This document shows positions 33,665 to 39,218 of a stretch of DNA of 39,218 bases, one piece after another; within the stretch, counting starts at the first letter, position 1, and each line of letters opens with the position of its first letter. This DNA is from a gamma proteobacterium symbiont of Ctena orbiculata. Lineage in GTDB: Bacteria > Pseudomonadota > Gammaproteobacteria > Chromatiales > Chromatiaceae. The stretch lies in the NCBI GenBank assembly GCA_003058525.1, contig QBVD01000012.1:1-39218 (forward strand), read 5' to 3'. The notes beneath the pieces are model-generated. The model saw nothing but the letters and a program-made list of their open reading frames with translations. It was not told the DNA's origin and searched no databases. The position numbers were made by a program, and so were the translations under genes.

Positions 33665-34999
33665 TTAGTCTAACCACTGGATGCGTTTCCATAAATATCT
33701 CAATCGCTTACCTTTTTTAGGATTAAGCCAAACAGCATAGGCAACCCGGCCACCCAGGTGTGCCTTAAAATCGTCAACACCCTCACGGTTCTGACTCTCG
33801 GGTCCCCAACGCACACAGTTGTGGAGTATCGCCTTCAACCGATCGAACTCCTCTCGGGGCAGGTTGGGCCTTTGGTTGATCACCATACCCCCCAGGCGTT
33901 GGGATTGTGCCTGGGTCTGAGCCCGTGTCTTGCGATGGTTGATCTCGAATCCCTCTTCGATGGCGATGGCGCCGATCAGTCCCTTCAGGAACGGCGCCAG
34001 TCTCAACAGTTCCCTGTTGCCGGAAAAGGCGAGGTCATCCGCGTAACGGGTGTAGTCGAGGGAGAAACGGTTGGCGACACCCTGTAGACGGCAGTCGAAT
34101 CGAAATGCAGCAAGATTGGCGAGGGCGGGTGATGTGGGGGCGCCCTGGGGGAGGTGTTTGTCCCTGAGCCGTTTCTGCATCGCCCATGGAAGCCTATGAA
34201 AGGTATTGCCGGCAAGCGATGGAGAGCTGGCATGGGTGGATAATCCCTGAAGCAGACGGGCGACGCTCCAGGGGTAACCGAGACGGTGAAACAGCGCACC
34301 GATGCGGGAAACTGGAACCGTGTGAAAGAAGTCCTTTAGGTCCAACCGCAGGACAACCTCTTTGCCGAGATGGGGTTCGACAAAGTGCTTGATGGAGCGG
34401 CCGCGAACGAATCCCTGTGCGCAGGGATGGGGCGGTACCCGGTTGAGGATCTCCCTTAATATCTGGTGTTGCAGCATCTTGAGGCGGGGCTTGGGGATCT
34501 CGATCAGGCGCGGTGGACCTGAACGCTTTTCGATCCATCGATAGCGGTAGTGGTGCAGTCTGGATTCCGTGACTTTGCACTGTCGCCGCTCGCGGTCGGC
34601 GAACCAGGCCAACTCATGATCGAACAGGCCGAGCCACTGCTGAAGACCCTTGACGGTCGACAGTGACGGCAGGGGAAAGGTGAGCAGTTTGTCAGGCGGT
34701 CTGCCCATGACCGGCGAATCGAGCAGAATAACCGGCTGCTCTTTCCGGTCCTGTCTCTCAAACCGCTGGTGCAGTTCATCGTCGGCATGAAGAAAGTTGA
34801 CGAGTTGCTTATGAGAAGGGGGCTGCCCCTCATCGAAATGGAAAATCAAGCGTGCGGCCAAGCGCCCGGGATCGGGTGGACCGCCTTCAAGGGTGCGCTG
34901 CAGGCGATCGCATAGGGCGTGCTTTTCCCAGACACCGCCAAGAATGGAAAGCGTCAGCAAACGTAGATTGTTGTTGAAACAGGACAATCCATTCCCCAA
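33665..34999 (-). CDS. retron-type reverse transcriptase, divergent, with N-terminal extension
   Basis: A 444-residue reverse transcriptase. Fingers and palm motifs: IEIPKPRLKMLQHQI (about 167-180), CAQGFVRGRSIKH (193-205), VLRLDLKDFFHTV (216-228), LPQGAPTSPALANL (283-296), YTRYADDLAFS with the catalytic YADD (319-322), and MVINQRPNLPREEFDRL (372-388). PQGAPTSP and the last motif point to retron RTs rather than group II introns. Two retron hallmarks differ: NAxxH reads FVEPH (206-210) and VTG reads LGG (369-371). About 150 residues precede the RT core, as in myxobacterial-type retron RTs. The start is TTG at 34999, directly after a TGA, with weak Shine-Dalgarno. A structured RNA candidate lies just upstream. 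Confidence 0.88.
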   Translation of the reverse strand: MGNGLSCFNNNLRLLTLSILGGVWEKHALCDRLQRTLEGGPPDPGRLAARLIFHFDEGQPPSHKQLVNFLHADDELHQRFERQDRKEQPVILLDSPVMGRPPDKLLTFPLPSLSTVKGLQQWLGLFDHELAWFADRERRQCKVTESRLHHYRYRWIEKRSGPPRLIEIPKPRLKMLQHQILREILNRVPPHPCAQGFVRGRSIKHFVEPHLGKEVVLRLDLKDFFHTVPVSRIGALFHRLGYPWSVARLLQGLSTHASSPSLAGNTFHRLPWAMQKRLRDKHLPQGAPTSPALANLAAFRFDCRLQGVANRFSLDYTRYADDLAFSGNRELLRLAPFLKGLIGAIAIEEGFEINHRKTRAQTQAQSQRLGGMVINQRPNLPREEFDRLKAILHNCVRWGPESQNREGVDDFKAHLGGRVAYAVWLNPKKGKRLRYLWKRIQWLD

Positions 35000-35019
35000 T
35001 CAGAAGGCTCGGATCGAAA

Positions 35020-35202
35020 GCCTCCGAGCATACCGTGTAACCAAGTGCGACCGGCCTCCGACCCTGCTCGTATGGCTGGTACCATCTTGCGTGAAGCGCA
35101 ACGTGGTACCAGCAACGGAAATGTTGGCTATAACGCTACCCCGGGGTAGCCCCGGAGTGTTCGGCGACCTTGGCATGCCATAGTCGCGGAACCGCTCGGA
35201 GC
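35020..35202 (-). ncRNA. candidate retron msr-msd RNA
   Basis: Region between the nucleotidyltransferase and the RT, read on the minus strand. CTCCGAGC (35201-35194) and GCTCGGAG (35029-35022) are perfect 8-bp inverted repeats 164 bases apart, fitting a1/a2. Between them: GCGG-TT-CCGC (35195-35186), TGGCATGCCA (35180-35171), GCTACCCCGGGGTAGC (35150-35135), and a long hairpin at 35113-35075 with 10 pairs (GCTGGTACCA/TGGTACCAGC), a 2x2 bulge, 5 pairs and a 5-base loop, a good msd stem. GCTCGGA of a2 can also pair with TCCGAGC at 35013-35007. Position directly before the RT is the usual one. Inferred from structure only. Confidence 0.6.
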
Positions 35203-35270
35203 GCCGGCCGCAGGGACATGGTGGAAACAATGGATGCTGAAGTCAAGCCACACCATTGAGACGAGTGCAG

Positions 35271-35288
35271 GGTGCGGCTCGCCGCACC
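35271..35288 (-). terminator. palindrome after the nucleotidyltransferase stop
   Basis: Perfect 8-bp stem with 2-base loop one base after the TAA stop, no T-run. It could weaken read-through from the HTH/nucleotidyltransferase genes into the retron or simply be a short dispersed repeat (relative at 32149-32166). Confidence 0.4.
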
Positions 35289-35289
35289 G

Positions 35290-35991
35290 TTATCCTTTAA
35301 CGATCGCTTCAATCCTGTCTATCACCAGACCAACACGTGCCTGGCTGGCCTGGTCTCCCGGCATTTGACCGGACAAAGCAGCAATAAACCTATTATCACT
35401 CAACAGTTGATCAAATCGCGCACGAACATTCTCAATCAATTCTTGATCAGCGGTTTGAACCTCATTGACAATTTCAGGCCTGCCATCAAGTACAGCGATC
35501 ATACCCTCGATATCATGGCTCAACAGATAGTCGCCTCTGCCACGGCCATCAAAGGCTTCCATTTTGGTTGAGAGGGAATAGGGGGCTGTAACCATGCGAA
35601 TATTGCGACCGGATGGTAGTGTCGTAACTTCAGCGTGTTTCAACGCTGATTCATACCAGCGATTTCCGAAGCCAAGAATGCGGCTGTCGGTCGGCATCAC
35701 ATCGAGAATCACGTCATCGGCAAGCCAGCGACAGAGTGGGGCGCCATCGCTGAAATCTTCGCGAAATCCTTGCTTGCGTAATTTCTCAGAGAAGCGTTGA
35801 TAGGCGGCAAGCGTAGCGGCTGCAACAATTGTATCCACATCCTTTGTGACCCGAAGCGGAGGAGCCGCCTTATCGGTGATCAACAGACCCGTCGCGCAGC
35901 CTCCCAGAAAAACCATCTCATCACTTAGTGCCCCCAGCCGCTCTACGGCTTGGGTGAGGATTTTTTGGTTTGGATTTTGCTCCCTTTTCAT
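35290..35991 (-). CDS. nucleotidyltransferase (AbiEii/MenT-like, putative toxin)
   Basis: A 233-residue protein with an N-terminal nucleotidyltransferase fold. The Gly motif FLGGCATGLL (about 29-38) is followed by RVTKDVDTIV with the Asp-x-Asp pair (about 51-53) and a third acidic residue in DVILDVMPTD (about 93-102). The rest is helical. Such enzymes include type IV toxin-antitoxin toxins that modify tRNA or proteins, but other members have unknown roles. ATG at 35991 lies inside the HTH gene with AGGAGG 9 bases before it, a 71-base overlap giving strong coupling. It is followed, on the same strand, by the retron RNA candidate and RT. Confidence 0.75.
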   Translation of the reverse strand: MKREQNPNQKILTQAVERLGALSDEMVFLGGCATGLLITDKAAPPLRVTKDVDTIVAAATLAAYQRFSEKLRKQGFREDFSDGAPLCRWLADDVILDVMPTDSRILGFGNRWYESALKHAEVTTLPSGRNIRMVTAPYSLSTKMEAFDGRGRGDYLLSHDIEGMIAVLDGRPEIVNEVQTADQELIENVRARFDQLLSDNRFIAALSGQMPGDQASQARVGLVIDRIEAIVKG

Positions 35992-36505
35992 ATCGATTGA
36001 ACCTCCTTGTCAATTCCTTTACTGCGATATTCCGTTCCCTGGCTTTGCCACCTCGTATCGCGTCGACCAGTGCCAGCAATTCATAGAGGGCTGGATCATT
36101 CCTTGACGCTTCAGGGGCCGAGCGATAGAGGGGTGAAAAAATCATACCACGTATCTCACCTTGCGGATCAGGCCATACCGGTGGCGGTTCCTGGTCAGGC
36201 ACAATCTTCTTTGATAGTGGATGGGCTGCATGAGCGGTCGGCATGCCCCGTGTCATCTCTCCTCGATCCGGTGCGAATGCATAGCGGATACCATGGATTA
36301 GAAACTCTTCCAGATTTCTGAAATTTGGTTGGATCTCCTTGTCGATTTGCAGGGCGAGTTTGGCTGTGATCGCGCGTTTGATGGCTCCATGGACCTCGGA
36401 AGGACTCATATCCAGCTCTATCGCCAAGCGATTATAGGACCAGGGCCGGTTACCGAGTACGACCAGTTTAAGCAGGACCAGGATATCTTGTGGCTTGAGT
36501 AGCAT
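35921..36505 (-). CDS. winged-helix DNA-binding protein, putative antitoxin/repressor
   Basis: A 194-residue protein. Residues about 1-65 look like a winged helix-turn-helix (MLLKPQDILVLLKLV, YNRLAIELDMSPSEVHGAIK). The C-terminal half has a conserved-looking FSPLYRSAPEASRNDPALYE and LLALVDAIRGG. ATG at 36505 was chosen over 36544: an inverted repeat suited to autoregulation lies 11 bases upstream of it. It overlaps the nucleotidyltransferase gene by 71 bases; two-gene HTH/nucleotidyltransferase units are common and suggest an antitoxin-toxin or regulator-enzyme pair. Role inferred from context. Confidence 0.65.
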   Translation of the reverse strand: MLLKPQDILVLLKLVVLGNRPWSYNRLAIELDMSPSEVHGAIKRAITAKLALQIDKEIQPNFRNLEEFLIHGIRYAFAPDRGEMTRGMPTAHAAHPLSKKIVPDQEPPPVWPDPQGEIRGMIFSPLYRSAPEASRNDPALYELLALVDAIRGGKARERNIAVKELTRRFNRYEKGAKSKPKNPHPSRRAAGGTK

Positions 36506-36515
36506 ATTATTCAAA

Positions 36516-36532
36516 ATTCGCAGTTCGCGAAT
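36516..36532. promoter_or_regulatory. inverted repeat, possible operator of the HTH gene
   Basis: ATTCGC-AGTTC-GCGAAT, a 6-bp dyad with 5-base spacer, just upstream of the chosen HTH start. A consensus -35 box TTGACA on the minus strand lies about 20 bases further upstream (near 36548), so a bound protein would overlap the promoter. No convincing -10 was found. Confidence 0.4.
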
Positions 36533-36544
36533 AAAGAATAACAT

Positions 36545-36808
36545 ATATTGTCAATTTTACAATTGATCTCTAAATGTGAGGTGTGGCTGTTCAAATATTA
36601 CCCTCGGGGAGGGGTTTTACTCGATATTCGGTTTTGGCATCAGAGATCTTGGGGTGAAGGTCTGAGCCTTTTCACTGACAGTAGAAATGGTGACGTATTT
36701 ACCCTGCTGTACTTTTTTCAATGATGCTAATTCAAATTGTGAAGCAGCAGTATCTACTATTTCAAATAGCAGCATAAGTTGAAATAGTATGCGATGGTTG
36801 AATTCATC
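36545..36808. other. intergenic stretch before the REPIN array
   Basis: 264 bases. A minus-strand frame 36617-36838 (73 codons) exists, but its first 12 codons are REP sequence and nothing in the rest is recognisable. It may be a decayed gene end. CCCTC-GGG-GAGGG-GTTTT near 36600 is a weak plus-strand terminator-like hairpin. Confidence 0.4.
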
Positions 36809-36923
36809 CTCGTTCCCACGCTCCGCGTGGGAACGCATATCTGCGGTAGTACAAGATTCGTTGCTCTATTCCACCTGTTTTCTCGTTTTCTCGTTCCCAC
36901 GCTCCAGCGTGGGAATGCATACC
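36809..36923. repeat. REPIN 1 (two REPs around a conserved spacer)
   Basis: Left REP with CGTTCCCACGCTCCGCGTGG, spacer ATATCTGCGGTAGTACAAG and TTCGTTGCTCTATTCCACC, right REP from 36890 ending GGGAATGCATACC. An extra 8-base TTCTCGTT is present compared with REPIN 2. Confidence 0.75.
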
Positions 36924-36958
36924 GGTGACAGGAGACAAGAAGCGCTCATGGCACAACA

Positions 36959-37082
36959 TCAACCAGCGCCATTGCCATTACCGTTAGCCAATATCTCCTC
37001 CATATTGCGAAACTCCTCCAGCGCCGCTTCGAGCTGTTCGACGATCTCCTGTGCCAGTACCTCCGGGGGAGGGTGGTTTCGG
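36959..37082 (-). pseudogene. duplicated 3' end of hsdM (124 bases)
   Basis: Matches 37226-37350, the last 41 or so codons of hsdM (from PPPDVLAQEIVEQLEAALEE to ANGNGNG and the stop), with a few substitutions. It is preceded in transcription order by REPIN 2 and followed by REPIN 1. Not functional on its own. Confidence 0.8.
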
Positions 37083-37083
37083 C

Positions 37084-37190
37084 CTCGTTCCCACGCTCCG
37101 CGTGGGAACGCATATCTGCGGGAGTATAAGATTCGTTGCTCTATTACACCTGTTTTCTCGTTCCCACGCTCCAGCGTGGGAATGCATACC
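37084..37190. repeat. REPIN 2 (two REPs around a conserved spacer)
   Basis: Same layout as REPIN 1, about 270 bases away; the right REP is at 37157-37190. The following 35 bases, including GGTGACAGGAGACAAGAAGC, are also shared with the region after REPIN 1. Confidence 0.75.
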
Positions 37191-37225
37191 GGTGACAGGA
37201 GACAAGAAGCGCTCATGGCCCAACA

Positions 37226-38347
37226 TCAACCAGAGCCATTGCCATTACCGTTAGCCAATATCTCCTCCACATTGCGAAACTCCTCCAGCGCCGCTTCGAG
37301 CTGTTCGACGATCTCCTGTGCCAGTACATCCGGGGGAGGGAGGTTTTCGGTATCCTCCAGCGACTCATCCTTCATCCAGAAGATATCCAGGTTGGTTTTG
37401 TCCCGTGCGATGAGTTCGTCATAGGTGAAGGACTTCCAACGCTCTCTTTTCTTTGACTCACGGCGTCTGCTGCGGTCTTCGGGTTTGTAGCATTCGATGA
37501 ACTCGGCGAAATCGTCGAAGGACAACTTGTTCTGCTTCAAGGTCTTATGCACATTGGTGCGGCAGTCGTAGACCCAGAGTTTTTTAGTCCAGGCGGTTTT
37601 GGAGGCGGGTTTGGCGTCGAAGAAGATGACGTTGGCCTTCACTCCTTGGGCGTAGAAGATGCCAGTGGGCAGGCGCAGCAGGGTGTGGAGGTCGGTGCGT
37701 TCGAGCAGGTTCTTGCGTACGGTTTCGCCGGCGCCGCCTTCGAAGAGGACGTTGTCCGGTACCACCACAGCGGCTTTTCCGTCGATCTTGAGCATGTTGG
37801 CGATGTGTTGTACGAAGTTGAGCTGTTTGTTGGAGGTGGTGGCCCAAAAGTCTTCGCGCTCATAAACTAGCTTTTCCTGCTCTTTTTTACCGGTCTTTTC
37901 GTTGATGACGGTAATGGTGCTCTTTTTACCAAAGGGCGGATTGGCCAGGACCATATCGACCTTATCGTCCCCCACTTCTTTGGCCATGGCATCATTAGCA
38001 GTAATCGGGCATTCATCGCCTCCGATACCGTGCAGGTATAAGTTCATGGCACATAAGCGCACCACGCTATCGACAATATCGTTACCGCGTAAGGCGTGTT
38101 CTTTGAGATGGCGTTGTTCTTTTTTGGAGGTGGCGTGTTGGGCCATGTAATCGTGGGCGGCCAATAAAAAGCCGCCGGTACCACAGGCGGGATCGGCCAC
38201 GGTCTCGGTGGGCTTGGGTTGCATCACGTCCACCATCGCCTGGATTAACGGGCGCGGGGTAAAGTATTGCCCGGCACCGCCTTTCACATCCTGCGCATTG
38301 CGTTCCAATAAACCTTCGTAGATGTCGCCTTTCACATCCGACGGCAA
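37226..38347 (-). pseudogene. hsdM: type I restriction-modification DNA methyltransferase HsdM, C-terminal part
   Basis: The catalytic part of HsdM, an adenine-N6 DNA methyltransferase that works with HsdS. The SAM motif DPACGTGGFLL, the catalytic motif LANPPFGKK and the segment GAGQYFTPRPLIQAMV are intact, as is the helical C-terminal tail. The frame is continuous with the N-terminal part at 38354-38701 except for one TAG at 38354-38356 where relatives have Trp (KEQW-S-LPSDVKG). Translation of this part alone would need an internal start such as TTG at 38347, without a Shine-Dalgarno. The full protein would be 491 residues. hsdS and hsdR are not in the window downstream; the gene is followed by REPIN repeats. 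Confidence 0.88.
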
Positions 38348-38353
38348 GGTAGA

Positions 38354-38701
38354 CTACTGCTCCTTGTCGATCATCTTGATCAAGCGTTCCAGCTTGGCGG
38401 GGTCCTGGATTTTGTTTTGGGATTTGCGGAAGATGGTGCCGAGTGTATTTCCCAGCTTACCCAGAGATTCCAGAGTATGGCGGTACTGATTTTCCAGATC
38501 ATCCCCGTCGAGTTTGACCAGTTTCGACCAGTTGTACTTCTTGGGTACTTTAGTCTCCTGGCCTGCCTTTTCCCGCTCATCGGCCATCTTGAGGAAGATA
38601 AGGTAAGTTATCTGTTCCACGTAATCCCCATAGCCCACGCCATCGTCACGTAATACGTGGGCGTAGTTCCAGACTTTGTTTACTATTTCTGATGCGCTCA
38701 T
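38354..38701 (-). pseudogene. hsdM: HsdM N-terminal part, ended by an amber codon
   Basis: 115 residues forming the HsdM_N helical domain (MSASEIVNKVWNYAHVLRD, QITYLIFLKMADERE, LERLIKMIDKEQ). ATG at 38701 has AGGAC 5 bases upstream. It ends at a TAG that replaces the conserved Trp; removing this one stop gives a normal full-length HsdM. Alone it lacks all catalytic motifs. Begins 7 bases after the WYL gene stop, so both are one operon. Confidence 0.88.
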
Positions 38702-38708
38702 AATTGTC

Positions 38709-39218
38709 CTAGTAAATTGTATCTACCAAATGGCCACGCCTTCCCGGGCAAGGATATCCATTTCTATCTTTATGCGCTTTTAGGGTGGTACCGCTTGTTT
38801 TTCTTTTGAAATTCCTTCCACAATAGGAGCATTCCACCACGTAAGTTGGACTGGCGCCACTTCCTCTGCGAACCCTACCAAAACCGCCCATCCGACGGGT
38901 AGATATTCGTTCTGTTTCCGGCGCATGCAATGGGCCTGAAGAAGTTAATTCGATTGTATACTTCGGACTGAAAGAAATATTCGTTGCTGTCGCATCTTGA
39001 ATTCTATCCACTCTATATGAACGAGGTTGACCATCTTCATGGCGTACTGCATAGAGTAATATATTCCCATCCTGTGTCCGACGTAATGAATATGGTTCAA
39101 TCAACCGGCCTGTTTGCCTACCTTCCGCATCCCTATACTCAAGGTCAACACAAAGTCTGTTCGCTGCCGCAAAACGGACGACTTCAAGCGGTACCCCGAT
39201 GTTCCATGCATGCGCCAT
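38709..39218 (-). CDS. WYL-domain protein with C-terminal zinc-finger-like segment (5' end possibly outside window)
   Basis: At least 169 residues. Residues about 10-98 resemble a WYL domain (VRFAAANRLCVDLEYRDAEG, IEPYSLRRTQDGNILLYAVR, SYRVDRIQDA), a ligand or nucleic-acid sensing fold found in regulators and near defence genes. Residues 130-163 carry CSYCGRNFKRK, H149, C157 and H163, a zinc-finger-like pattern (CxxC-x15-H-x7-C). The ATG is the last codon of the window, so the real start may lie beyond. It stands 7 bases before hsdM and likely regulates or accompanies the restriction-modification genes. Confidence 0.7.
   Translation of the reverse strand: MAHAWNIGVPLEVVRFAAANRLCVDLEYRDAEGRQTGRLIEPYSLRRTQDGNILLYAVRHEDGQPRSYRVDRIQDATATNISFSPKYTIELTSSGPLHAPETERISTRRMGGFGRVRRGSGASPTYVVECSYCGRNFKRKTSGTTLKAHKDRNGYPCPGRRGHLVDTIY

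Noticed and set aside
36617-36838. 73-codon minus-strand frame
   Set aside because: Its start is REP sequence and the remainder matches no family I know; mentioned only as a possible decayed gene end.
38354-38356. recoding of TAG as an amino acid
   Set aside because: Other genes in the window end in TAG at normal positions (for example 15258-15260), so genome-wide amber recoding is unlikely.

Overview
The window reads as a chromosomal segment of a gammaproteobacterium. It carries icd, mutS, xerD, dsbC, yajQ, a YcgN-type protein, a DUF3549-type protein, a moxR/DUF58/TgpA operon and an RND efflux operon, all with good Shine-Dalgarno sequences. An environmental, possibly sulfur-oxidising or symbiotic lineage would fit the heavy load of dispersed repeats, but that is inference. 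No tRNA, rRNA or CRISPR array was seen.

Layout. 1-247: terminal-inverted-repeat element cut by the window edge. 314-4967 (minus): alpha/beta hydrolase with an odd nucleophile elbow, a membrane-embedded spermidine-synthase-like protein and a signal-peptide-bearing isoaspartate methyltransferase. 4968-5740: repeats around a GIY-YIG gene remnant. 5741-7761: membrane-anchored TIR protein with Ig-like repeats (minus) and a signal peptidase I (plus). 7779-11991 (minus): RND pump and lipoprotein adaptor. 12284-15260 (plus): PAS/PAS/GAF/PAS-GGDEF-EAL protein broken by one extra G. 15258-15555: second copy of the terminal-inverted-repeat element. 15579-20047 (minus): moxR, DUF58 and TgpA. 20342-28920: housekeeping and signalling genes (icd, DUF3549, ycgN, ogt, xerD, yajQ, dsbC, PP2C, FHA, PilZ, dodecin). 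29167-32037 (minus): mutS and a cupin.

32038-39218 is an accessory, defence-like region, entirely on the minus strand. In transcription order it holds a WYL/zinc-finger protein, an hsdM interrupted by an amber codon, a winged-helix plus nucleotidyltransferase pair (toxin-antitoxin-like), a structured 183-nt region that looks like a retron msr-msd, a divergent retron-type reverse transcriptase, and an IS200-like REP-associated transposase (RAYT) surrounded by REP/REPIN palindromes.

The best candidates for something undescribed are: (i) the HTH / nucleotidyltransferase / structured RNA / reverse transcriptase cassette at 33665-36532, a possible retron-type toxin-antitoxin or anti-phage system; and (ii) the REP palindromes, which at two separate loci (RAYT and hsdM) are tandemly duplicated together with the 3' end of the neighbouring gene. 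Cyclic-di-GMP themes recur (GGDEF-EAL, YajQ, PilZ), and a PP2C/FHA pair points to Ser/Thr phospho-signalling.
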